A stretch of 9,006 nt of DNA from NCBI GenBank assembly GCA_030428695.1, contig JAUIEM010000402.1, forward strand, positions 1 through 9,006, written 5' to 3'. The notes under the pieces were generated by a model. It did not search any database and was not told the origin of the DNA. It was given only the letters and a program-made list of their open reading frames with translations. Source of the DNA: a bacterium (GTDB lineage Bacteria; Planctomycetota; J058; JAJDCP01). Position numbers and translations under genes: made by a program. Positions 1-6,140 of this stretch are shown here, piece by piece; position 1 is the first letter of the stretch, and each line of letters opens with the position of its first letter.

Positions 1-156
1 GACGGGCTCTGGATGGGATCGACCTCCTCTGGGCCGGCAGATCGCGGGTGCAGATCTGTGTCCGGCGAATCATTGCTACGGCAAAGATTGTACCGCGCAG
101 CGTCCGCGTGCGCAACCGCCGGCCATGGGCTATACCGAGTGTCCAGGAGGAAGACG
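1..156. other. Leader region with no supportable gene
   Basis: All three forward frames are open here, but no frame has a start with a ribosome binding site except the one at 157. The frame beginning at base 2 reads as a cysteine-rich peptide but stays open until a stop at 281-283, deep inside the lipoprotein gene, so it is probably a GC-bias artefact. I found no convincing -35/-10 pair. The region probably contains the promoter and leader of the lipoprotein gene. Confidence 0.4.
145..150 (+). promoter_or_regulatory. Shine-Dalgarno of the lipoprotein gene (decides the start)
   Basis: A perfect AGGAGG lies 6 bases before the ATG at 157. The same frame is open from an ATG at 13, but only the 157 start has a ribosome binding site and places the signal peptide and lipobox at the N-terminus. 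Confidence 0.85.
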
Positions 157-1104
157 ATGCGCCCGCCTCTCTTCGCCGCCGTGCTCTGCCTGCTCATCGG
201 CTGTGGCGACAGCCTCCCGCAGCCTCCGCCCGCGGCCGACCCCGCGCCGGACGGCCCGTCCGTGGACCCGGGACCGACCCTGACCCGGGTCGAGGCGCCC
301 GGTCCCGGGGCGGTGTGCGCGCTGTGGGTCGCTCCGGACGGCGCGCTGTGGGCCGCGAGCGAGGGGGCGCCTGCGGTCCACGAGCGCACCGCCGACGGCT
401 GGCGCGACCGCTCCGCCGGGCTGCCGGCCGGGGCGCAGGTGCTCTGCCTCGCCGGGGCGGAGAGGCCGCTGGCGGGCGGCATCGGCGCGGCCTGGGCGCA
501 CGGTGAGGGGGGCTGGGAAGAGCTGCTCGAGACCGGGGACGTCCAGCCGTTGATGCTCGCCACGGGCGGCGGGCTGACGGTCGCCAGCTGCACCTACTAC
601 CCGCGCCTGCTCCGGCTCGACGCGACGCCCGTCGACGGTCCTCCCAGCCTCGGCCTGGCCCTCGCCTGGGTGTTCGCCCCCGACGACGTGGTCGCGCTCG
701 GTTTCCAGTCGCCGGCCCGGCGCTTCTCCGGCGGGGACTGGGGCGACCTCGAGGCCTGGCGCGCGCTCCCCGGCCTCGACGGGGACGAAGGACTGGCCGA
801 CGCCTGGTCTCCCGACGGCCGCACGCTGCTCGTCGCCGGCGCGCCCGGCCTGCTCGCCCGCCTCGACGGCGACGCCTGGGAGCTCGTGCCGGTCGCCGGC
901 GCGGCCGCCCTGCGCGGGGTGTACGGGGAAGCGCCGGAGCGCTGCGTCGCGGTCGGCGACGGCGGCCTGGTGCTGGTCACCGAGGACGGCGCCTGGCGGG
1001 AGCTGGCCGGCGCGACGGAGAACCTGCGCTGCGTCCGGGGCGACGGCCGCGGCCGGGCCTGGCTCGGGGGCGAGGACGGCGCGCTCTACGAGCTGCGCTG
1101 GTAG
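157..1104 (+). CDS. Lipoprotein, predicted beta-propeller
   Basis: This 315-residue protein has a lipoprotein signal peptide: a hydrophobic stretch at residues 4-15 leads into the lipobox L13-I14-G15-C16. C16 would be lipidated and the protein exported. Gly at +2 fits outer-membrane retention in the classical Lol rule. A Pro/Ala/Asp-rich linker covers residues 19-45. The rest shows a degenerate repeat of about 40 residues with a Gly-(x)-Trp unit: W82, W120, W201, W241 and W280 are spaced 38-41 apart, with one Trp-less unit near 160. Each unit carries Asp-Gly-Ala-Leu-Trp or Gly-Asp-Gly-Gly turns, as in beta-propeller sensor or YCF48-like proteins. The propeller is inferred from this periodicity and the specific family is not recognised. 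It could be a surface binding or scaffold protein. No catalytic motif is visible. It lies 131 bases before the kinase gene and may be transcribed separately. Confidence 0.8.
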   Translation: MRPPLFAAVLCLLIGCGDSLPQPPPAADPAPDGPSVDPGPTLTRVEAPGPGAVCALWVAPDGALWAASEGAPAVHERTADGWRDRSAGLPAGAQVLCLAGAERPLAGGIGAAWAHGEGGWEELLETGDVQPLMLATGGGLTVASCTYYPRLLRLDATPVDGPPSLGLALAWVFAPDDVVALGFQSPARRFSGGDWGDLEAWRALPGLDGDEGLADAWSPDGRTLLVAGAPGLLARLDGDAWELVPVAGAAALRGVYGEAPERCVAVGDGGLVLVTEDGAWRELAGATENLRCVRGDGRGRAWLGGEDGALYELRW

Positions 1105-1121
1105 CGGCTGCGCCATCGGGG

Positions 1122-1161
1122 GGCGGCGACGCTGTCTCCCGGGCCTTGCGGCAGCGCCGCC
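1122..1161 (+). terminator. GC-rich hairpin after the lipoprotein gene (possible terminator)
   Basis: GGCGGC at 1122-1127 plus GCTG at 1131-1134 pair with CAGC at 1152-1155 plus GCCGCC at 1156-1161. This gives ten base pairs with a 3-base bulge and a 17-base loop. It follows the stop at 1104 by 17 bases. No T-run follows, so intrinsic termination is uncertain. It overlaps the -35 of the candidate kinase promoter. Confidence 0.3.
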
Positions 1162-1174
1162 GATCCGGGATACT
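1146..1174 (+). promoter_or_regulatory. Candidate sigma-70-type promoter for the kinase operon
   Basis: TTGCGG at 1146-1151 and GATACT at 1169-1174 are separated by exactly 17 bases, giving 3 of 6 and 4 of 6 matches to the consensus boxes. The predicted start near 1181 would give a leader of about 55 bases before the ATG at 1236. In such GC-rich DNA an AT-containing -10 at the right spacing is notable but not decisive. Confidence 0.4.
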
Positions 1175-1235
1175 GGGGCTCACCCGACCCGGCGGAGCAG
1201 CCCTTCCCCGGAAGGCACAGCGACGAAGGACGACG

Positions 1236-3200
1236 ATGTCGGCCGAGGCCCTCACCTGCCTGAAATGCCGCTTCCACCTCGAAGAGGACTGGCGCGCCTG
1301 CCCCCAGTGCGGAGCGGTGGCGCCGCAGGCGAGCGGCCACGTCGACACCGAGATCCTCCCCCATCCGCCGGACATGTCGGACATCGCGCCGTTCTCGAGC
1401 ATGCCGGACAGCGAGGACGCGCTGAGCTCCTTCGTGTCCGCCATCCAGCTTCCTCCCCCTCCGCCGACCGAGCTCGAGCCGGGCACGGTCGTCGCGGGCC
1501 GGCTGCACATCCAGGAGATGCTCGGGAAGGGCGGGATGGGCGCCGTCTACCGCGCCCAGCACCTGCACCTGCGCCAGGAGGTCGCGGTCAAGACGATGAC
1601 CGCCAAGGTCGCCGGCCAGCCGACCGCCGCGGAGCGCTTCCTGCGCGAGGCGCGGACCTGCCTGAAGATCCGCCATCCGCGGGTGGTCGCGGTGCTCGAC
1701 CTCGACCGCGACCCCGAGACCGGCCAGTTCCTCCTGATCATGGAGCTGTGCCGCGGCGAGCCGGCGCACCGCTACCTCTACGACCGCGGGCGCCTCGCCC
1801 CCGAGGAGGCGGTGCGGATCATCGACCACGTCCTCGACGGGCTCTCCGAGGCGCACCGCATCGGCGTCGTGCACCGCGACATCAAGCCGAGCAACATCCT
1901 CGTCCAGGACGGGCCCGACGGCGTCGAGGCGAAGGTGCTCGACTTCGGGCTGGTGCGGGCGGTGTCCGAGGCCGCGAAGTTCGAGATCGGCAGCACGATG
2001 ACCTGCGCCAACGTGATGGTCGGGACGCCGGTCTACATGGCCCCGGAGCAGATGACCGGCGACCCGGTCGACGCGCGCACCGACCTGTTCTCGACCGGCG
2101 TGGTGCTCTACGAGCTGCTGACCGGGCGGCGCCCCTGGGGCTCGAAAGACCCGGTCGAGCTCGCGCGGCTGGTGCGCTACGAGGCTCCGCCCCCGCTGCG
2201 CGAGCGCGCCCCGAACACGCCCGAGTGGCTGGTCGCCGTCGTGCTCCGGGCGCTCGAGAAGGAACCGTACGACCGCTACCAGACCGCGGCCGAGTTCCGC
2301 GCCGCCCTCCACGCCGGCCTGGGCCGCGTCTCCGGGCCCGTCGCGCGGCGGGACGCCGACCCTGCCTCGACCGAGGCGCCCGAGACCCGCGACCCGGAGT
2401 CGCCGTTCTACGCTCCGGTGCACGCCCCGGCGCAGCTGCCGGGGACGCTGCCGGCGATCCGCCGCGGCCCCGACGACTTCCGCACCCCCTCGCCGCCCCG
2501 GGCGCGCCCGGCGGACAAGACCAGCGCGCTGCAGCTGGTGTGCTGGGGGCTGCTGCTGCTCGGCGGACTGTTCGGGCTCGCCGGGCGCTTCGTCGAGCTC
2601 GGGGTCGGGGTCGGCGTCGGCGCGCTGCTGCTCGTCCTCGCCACCCTCGCGAAGCGGCGGATCGCGGGCGGTGCGCTGACCGGCGTCACGCTGATCGGCT
2701 CGCTGCTGTGCGTCGCCTTCCTCGCCGGGGTGCGACCGGGGGGGCACGACGCCTCCGGGCTGCGCGCGCTGGTCGCGATGGTGTCGCCGCGGGCCGAGGA
2801 GTCTCCGGGACCCGGGACTCCCGCGGGCAACACAGGCCCGGTGCGGGAGTCGCCGCCGTTCGCGGGCGCCTGGCTGCCCGACTTCGTCGACCGTCCCCTG
2901 CGGGTCGGCACGGGCTACGGCGCCTTCGCGACGAGCGGCGAGCGCACCTGCCGCTACCTCGAGCTGGAGGCGGGCGCCTGGGTCGAGCGGGTGGCCGAGG
3001 TGCGCTTTGCCTCCGGAGAGCGGCTCGGCACCTTCGTGCTCGCGGCCGACGGGCGCCGCGTGCCGCTCGTCTTCGACGGTATGCTCGGAGACGCGCCGTT
3101 CAGCCTCGGCGGAGAGCAGGGGCCGCCCGCCCCCTTTGGCGCGCGCTACCTGGAAGCCGGCGGGGCCGAGCTGCCGCCGCTGCCCGAGGACGACGGATGA
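1236..3200 (+). CDS. Membrane Ser/Thr protein kinase with N-terminal zinc ribbon
   Basis: This 654-residue kinase would phosphorylate Ser/Thr on target proteins at the inner membrane. Residues 8-25 form a Cys4 zinc ribbon (C8-x2-C11, C22-x2-C25), followed by a linker with a Pro run. The kinase domain covers about residues 88-355. It has the Gly loop G97-x-G99-x2-G102, catalytic K119 in VAVK, likely alpha-C E138, H213-R214-D215 with K217 and N220, D236-F237-G238, and A269-P270-E271, so all catalytic residues are present. A Pro/Arg-rich linker leads to three hydrophobic segments (about 432-449, 455-472, 478-499). An odd number of membrane passes puts the last 150 or so residues outside the cytoplasm, and that domain is not recognised. 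The start at 1236 has AAGGA five bases upstream; the frame is open from 1146 without a better site. Its stop overlaps the next start (ATGA), indicating translational coupling to the Rieske gene. The family is PknB-like; the input signal and substrate are unknown. Confidence 0.93.
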   Translation: MSAEALTCLKCRFHLEEDWRACPQCGAVAPQASGHVDTEILPHPPDMSDIAPFSSMPDSEDALSSFVSAIQLPPPPPTELEPGTVVAGRLHIQEMLGKGGMGAVYRAQHLHLRQEVAVKTMTAKVAGQPTAAERFLREARTCLKIRHPRVVAVLDLDRDPETGQFLLIMELCRGEPAHRYLYDRGRLAPEEAVRIIDHVLDGLSEAHRIGVVHRDIKPSNILVQDGPDGVEAKVLDFGLVRAVSEAAKFEIGSTMTCANVMVGTPVYMAPEQMTGDPVDARTDLFSTGVVLYELLTGRRPWGSKDPVELARLVRYEAPPPLRERAPNTPEWLVAVVLRALEKEPYDRYQTAAEFRAALHAGLGRVSGPVARRDADPASTEAPETRDPESPFYAPVHAPAQLPGTLPAIRRGPDDFRTPSPPRARPADKTSALQLVCWGLLLLGGLFGLAGRFVELGVGVGVGALLLVLATLAKRRIAGGALTGVTLIGSLLCVAFLAGVRPGGHDASGLRALVAMVSPRAEESPGPGTPAGNTGPVRESPPFAGAWLPDFVDRPLRVGTGYGAFATSGERTCRYLELEAGAWVERVAEVRFASGERLGTFVLAADGRRVPLVFDGMLGDAPFSLGGEQGPPAPFGARYLEAGGAELPPLPEDDG

Positions 3201-4768
3201 GCTGGACCGAGGTCGCCCGCGAAGAGGAGCTGCGCCGCCGCGGGCGCTGCCTCTACAAGCAGGGCGGCCGGCAGGTCGCGCTGTTCCACGACGGCGAGCG
3301 CTCCTTCGCGATCGACAACCGCTGCCCGCACGAGGGCTATCCCCTGCTGCAGGGCACCCTCGACGGACAGTCCGTCCTGACCTGCCAGTGGCACAACTGG
3401 AAGTTCGACCTGCGCGACGGGACCTGCGTGCTCGGGGAAGACCACGTGCGCAGCTATCCGCTCCGCATCGTCGACGGCGCCGTCGAGATCGACCTGCGCG
3501 ATCCGCCTCTGGACCAGGTGCGGGAGAAGCTGCTCGCGGGCCTGCGCGAGGGGGTGGGGCGCCGCCAGTACGGACGCGTCTCCCGGGAGCTGGCGCGGCT
3601 CGAGCAGGCGGGCCTCGACCCGCTGCTCGGCGTGCGCGAGACCCTGCGCTGGACCCACGACCGCTTCGAGTACGGCGCGACCCACGCCCTCCCGGCCTGC
3701 GCGGACTGGCTGCGGCTGTGGGAGGAGGCCGACGATCCCGAGACCCGGCTGGTGTGCCTGACCGAGGCGGTCGACCACTTCGCCTTCGACACCCTGCGCG
3801 AGCCGGCGCACCCCTTCCCGGAAGCGCCCGCCCCCTTCGTCGGGGAAGACTGGCTCGCGGCGGTCGAGGCCGAGGACCAGGGGCGCGCCATCGCGCTGCT
3901 CCAGGGGGCGCTGGCCGACGGCTTCCCGTGGCAGGCCCTCGAGCCCTGGTTCACCCGCGCGGCCCTCGCCCACTACAACGACTTCGGCCACGCGCTGATC
4001 TACGTGCTCAAGACCGGCGAGCTGGTCGAGCGGCTCGGCGCGGAGGTGCTGCCCTGGCTGCTCCTGCCCCTGACCCGGCGCCTGGTGCAGACCACGCGGG
4101 AGGATCTGATCCCCGACTTCTCCTCCTACGGCAGCGCTCTCGCGGACTTCCCCGCCTTCGGCAGCGGCGCGGTCGCGCTCGACGCCGCGGTCGGGCTGTC
4201 GATCAAACGGGCCCTGCGCTGGACGGTCGAGGCCGCAGCCCATGCGACGCCGGACTCGCTGTACCGGGCCCTGCTCTACGCCAACGCGCACAACCTGTGG
4301 TGTTTCGACGCCTCCCGCCAGCACCGCAGCGCGCAGCCCGTCAGCCAGAACGTCGGCTGGCTGGACTTCACACACGGCCTGACCTTCGCCAACGCGGTGC
4401 GGCGGCAGTGTGGGAGACAGCCCGCGCTCTGGCCCGCCGGGCTGCTCCAGCTGGCCTGCTTCGCCGGGCGCAACGTGCCCTTCGTCGGCGAGCCCCCCGA
4501 GGCCGAAGAGCACGCCGCCGGCTTCTTCGCGGACTGCCGCGAGCTCGTGCTCGATCACGGGGACAGCGAGCCGATCTTTGCCTGTCACCTGCTCAAGACC
4601 TTCGTCGCGGTGCGCGATGAGGTGGGCTGCGCAGAGGACGCGCGGCTGCAGGGGATGTTGAAGAGCGCGCTGGCGCGCTACCTGCACGCGCCGCTCAAGC
4701 GCAAACACACGCGCCGGACGGCCTTCCAGAACCTCGCCCTGGTCGGACGGGGCGCGTCGCGCGGCTGA
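3197..4768 (+). CDS. Rieske [2Fe-2S] domain fused to a questin oxidase-like helical domain (tentative)
   Basis: This 523-residue protein starts with a Rieske ferredoxin-type domain (about residues 1-105). The cluster ligands are C43-P-H45 and C63-x2-H66, in the usual CPHxxxPLxxG and CxWHxxxFD contexts. No signal peptide is seen, so it should be cytoplasmic. Residues 115-523 are alpha-helical and rich in conserved-looking His: H163 in a THALP motif, H194, H259, H265 in FGHALIY, H376, H393 in THGLTFANAV and H464 in CHLLKTF. The order of HALP, HALI, HGLT and HLLK helices recalls the questin oxidase-like (DUF4243/AflY-GedK) family. That is pattern recognition by eye, not a search result. If correct, the Rieske centre would feed electrons to the oxidase domain or act as its partner. 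The start overlaps the kinase stop (ATGA). The gene may be controlled by, or be a target of, that kinase. The Rieske domain is near certain; the C-terminal family is tentative. Confidence 0.88.
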   Translation: MSWTEVAREEELRRRGRCLYKQGGRQVALFHDGERSFAIDNRCPHEGYPLLQGTLDGQSVLTCQWHNWKFDLRDGTCVLGEDHVRSYPLRIVDGAVEIDLRDPPLDQVREKLLAGLREGVGRRQYGRVSRELARLEQAGLDPLLGVRETLRWTHDRFEYGATHALPACADWLRLWEEADDPETRLVCLTEAVDHFAFDTLREPAHPFPEAPAPFVGEDWLAAVEAEDQGRAIALLQGALADGFPWQALEPWFTRAALAHYNDFGHALIYVLKTGELVERLGAEVLPWLLLPLTRRLVQTTREDLIPDFSSYGSALADFPAFGSGAVALDAAVGLSIKRALRWTVEAAAHATPDSLYRALLYANAHNLWCFDASRQHRSAQPVSQNVGWLDFTHGLTFANAVRRQCGRQPALWPAGLLQLACFAGRNVPFVGEPPEAEEHAAGFFADCRELVLDHGDSEPIFACHLLKTFVAVRDEVGCAEDARLQGMLKSALARYLHAPLKRKHTRRTAFQNLALVGRGASRG

Positions 4769-4774
4769 CCTCGC

Positions 4775-5125
4775 TCAGGCCGAGAAGATGGTGTGCAGGA
4801 AGAGCTTGCGCTGGGTGCGCCGGCAGCTGACAGTCTGCAGCCGACGGGAGAGCTCGCGGTCGCGCGCGAGGCAGCTCTGCAGGCGCCGCTGCTGCGGCTC
4901 GCTGAGGTGGGCGTGCAGCTCGCCGAGGGGGAGCCCCGCCATGCCGATCTGGGCGGCGATCATCCGGGTGTAGCTGTCGCGCAGCCCGACCTGCTCGGCC
5001 AGGGCCCGCCGCAGTCCCGCCTCGGTTCCGCGGGACCCGGCTTCACGCAACAGGTCGAGCAGCCGACTGCGCAGGGACACGATGCGCTCCATGCTCGCGA
5101 AGAGCCCTTCGACTTCCTGCAACAT
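4775..5125 (-). CDS. Small helical protein of unknown function (weakly FlgN-like)
   Basis: This 116-residue protein is charged and rich in Leu, Arg, Glu and Gln, and is predicted to be almost entirely alpha-helical, probably a helical hairpin or short coiled coil. There is no signal peptide, membrane segment or metal motif; only two Cys are present. A strong ribosome binding site (AAGGAGGA read on the - strand) lies six bases before the ATG, so the gene is probably real although short. The leader beyond the ribosome binding site is occupied by the long palindrome at 5143-5334. The gene converges on the Rieske gene, with 6 bases between stops, so overlapping 3' transcripts are likely. Size and Leu/Arg/Gln spacing recall FlgN-type flagellar chaperones, but no flagellar neighbour supports this. 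Function unknown. Confidence 0.7.
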   Translation of the reverse strand: MLQEVEGLFASMERIVSLRSRLLDLLREAGSRGTEAGLRRALAEQVGLRDSYTRMIAAQIGMAGLPLGELHAHLSEPQQRRLQSCLARDRELSRRLQTVSCRRTQRKLFLHTIFSA

Positions 5126-5131
5126 CCCGCT

Positions 5132-5139
5132 TCCTCCTT
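5132..5139 (-). promoter_or_regulatory. Shine-Dalgarno of the small - strand gene
   Basis: Read on the - strand this is AAGGAGGA, six bases before the ATG (5125-5123). It is among the strongest ribosome binding sites in the window and supports the short gene. The outer arm of the long palindrome begins three bases further upstream. Confidence 0.8.
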
Positions 5140-5142
5140 TTC

Positions 5143-5334
5143 CCCGTCTGATTCACCGGGATTCCTGCTGCGGACCCGGATGCCGCAGATCTCGGGCGCT
5201 TCGAGCCTTCTGCGCTGCTCACCTGGGGACGGTGTGCCAGCGATGACAAACGGCTCCGCTGCTCGAAGACTCGAAGCGCCCGATCTCAAGCGGCCTCCGG
5301 GCCCTCGCGACGAAATCCCGGTGAATCAGCCGGG
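5143..5334. repeat. Nested imperfect palindrome, about 190 bp
   Basis: Three blocks on the left pair in mirror order with three on the right: 5143-5163 with 5314-5334 (20 of 21, including a perfect 16-mer CTGATTCACCGGGATT), 5175-5186 with 5290-5301 (11 of 12), and 5192-5205 with 5270-5283 (14 of 14, TCGGGCGCTTCGAG). The gaps between blocks are nearly equal on both sides, and the centre is about 64 bases. The region could fold into one long hairpin in DNA or RNA. Each outer arm also contains its own small CCCG/CGGG hairpin, as in REP-type units. No clear target-site duplication or protein-coding capacity is seen. A miniature mobile element, a paired REP-like element or a structured leader RNA are all possible. 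Confidence 0.8.
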
Positions 5335-5339
5335 CTTTC
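5312..5339. repeat. Small hairpin at the right edge of the palindrome
   Basis: GAAATCCCGG at 5312-5321 pairs with CCGGGCTTTC at 5330-5339 with one mismatch, around the 8-base loop TGAATCAG. It uses the same bases as the right outer arm of the long palindrome, so the two folds are mutually exclusive alternatives. Confidence 0.6.
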
Positions 5340-5400
5340 ATCCCTGTATCGGTCCGTCAGCGCGGACGGCTTGACCGCCGCCACGGAAATCCGAAGGTGG

Positions 5401-5430
5401 GGACGAATTTCGATGACGGTGAATTCGTCC
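5401..5430. promoter_or_regulatory. Perfect 9-bp inverted repeat (operator-like)
   Basis: GGACGAATT at 5401-5409 is mirrored by AATTCGTCC at 5422-5430 with a 12-base spacer, and the inner neighbours could form a G-T pair. The dyad sits about 35 bases upstream of the candidate -35 of the secreted-protein/orn operon. Size and spacing suit a dimeric regulator site, but no regulator gene is in the window. Confidence 0.4.
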
Positions 5431-5464
5431 GCAACTGGTGTGCCACCCACGCGGCAGATTTGTG

Positions 5465-5494
5465 CTGCCACGCGCGGGAGGATTGTGCTAAAAC
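5465..5494 (+). promoter_or_regulatory. Candidate promoter for the secreted protein-orn operon
   Basis: An extended -10, TGC followed by TAAAAC (5489-5494), lies 18 bases after CTGCCA (5465-5470), which matches 4 of 6 positions of the -35 consensus. Transcription would begin near 5501, about 28 bases before the ATG at 5529. Confidence 0.4.
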
Positions 5495-5528
5495 GGCGTG
5501 CGAACGAGACTCGGGACGGAAACATACG

Positions 5529-6140
5529 ATGAAAAGAGCGCTGATGGTCGGTTGGCTGGGCGTGGTGTGCCTGTTCGGCATCGGCCTGCATGTGTACGCC
5601 GATGGGGAAAACCCACCGCGGCTGCTGGTGCAGGTCAGCGAATCCCTCGATGGGGAAGCCTCCGAGCACAACTACGCGATGTATATCGTGTCCCAGCAGC
5701 TCAAGGGCCTCGGCTTCGAGGTCGTCAACGGCAGCGGCTGCGCCTGGTTCGATCCCGAGCCCGCCGAGGGCGAGTTCGACTTCGTGCTGCGCGGCGACGC
5801 GAAGATCGAGCTCGACCGCCTGTCGATCTACTACGGCGAGACGGTCGCGGTGATCTTCAACCGCACCCGCGAGGGCAACCTGTACGCGGGCGCGGACACC
5901 AACGTCGCGATCAGCTCCTTCGTCCGCGCCGACACCGCCGGCGTCGCCCAGGAGGGGCGTCCGTACGACAAGATGTTCGCCGCGGGACAGCTCGAGGCGC
6001 AGAAGCGCTGCGGCAACTACATGTTCATCGAGTTCATGCGGCTCGACGAGATGCAGGCCCTGATCCCCGACGAGAAGAAGGCCCGGATCCGTCGGCTGAT
6101 CGAGAACTACGAACGGGACGTGCTCAAGGTCGGAGACTGA
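5529..6140 (+). CDS. Secreted/periplasmic protein of unknown function
   Basis: This 203-residue protein carries a classical Sec signal peptide: basic MKR start, hydrophobic core about residues 5-22, and a likely signal peptidase I site after V22-Y23-A24. C14 is not in a lipobox, so it is not called a lipoprotein. The mature part holds two Cys, C71 and C161, which could form a disulfide outside the cytoplasm. It looks like a mixed alpha/beta domain: an early strand (LLVQVSES), a helix ending in a GLGFEVV strand, an FDFVLRGDAKIEL strand pair, an NVAISSFVRAD strand and a charged C-terminal helix. That order vaguely recalls CsgG/LpoB-type periplasmic domains, but I do not claim the family. The ATG at 5529 is chosen because it begins the signal peptide and has GGACGGA eight bases upstream; in-frame starts back to 5397 have no signal. 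The stop overlaps the orn start by one base. Confidence 0.82.
   Translation: MKRALMVGWLGVVCLFGIGLHVYADGENPPRLLVQVSESLDGEASEHNYAMYIVSQQLKGLGFEVVNGSGCAWFDPEPAEGEFDFVLRGDAKIELDRLSIYYGETVAVIFNRTREGNLYAGADTNVAISSFVRADTAGVAQEGRPYDKMFAAGQLEAQKRCGNYMFIEFMRLDEMQALIPDEKKARIRRLIENYERDVLKVGD

Larger units (their letters stand above)
5126..5528. other. Divergent intergenic region, structured, lower GC
   Basis: This gap of about 400 bases separates a - strand gene from a + strand operon, so it should carry both promoters. It contains the - strand ribosome binding site, the nested palindrome 5143-5334, a small hairpin at 5312-5339, a CCGTC/GACGG hairpin at 5354-5369, a perfect 9-bp inverted repeat at 5401-5430 and a -10-like site near 5489. 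The open frames across it lack a ribosome binding site and change in composition, so I do not call a gene here. Confidence 0.6.

Noticed and set aside
2..283. Cys-rich forward frame at the left edge (CPANHC, GKDC, YTEC)
   Set aside because: It has no start in the window and would overlap the well-supported lipoprotein gene by 127 bases; all three frames are open here by base composition.
1086..2747. Long - strand frame opposite the kinase gene
   Set aside because: Its product is low-complexity Arg/Asp/Gly/His-rich sequence without domains, a typical mirror of GC-rich coding on the + strand.
1265..4768. A single 1167-codon frame running into the Rieske gene
   Set aside because: The first 644 codons are an Arg/Pro/Ala-rich shadow of the kinase gene. 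The real start is the ATG at 3197, where the Rieske domain begins.
4763..4781. GGCTGA/TCAGGCC hairpin at the convergent stops as a bidirectional terminator
   Set aside because: Only six pairs with a bulge, formed by stop codons and flanks, without T-runs; too weak to call.
5397..5528. N-terminal extension of the secreted protein with several Cys
   Set aside because: It lies over the inverted repeat and candidate promoter, lacks a ribosome binding site and would bury the signal peptide.
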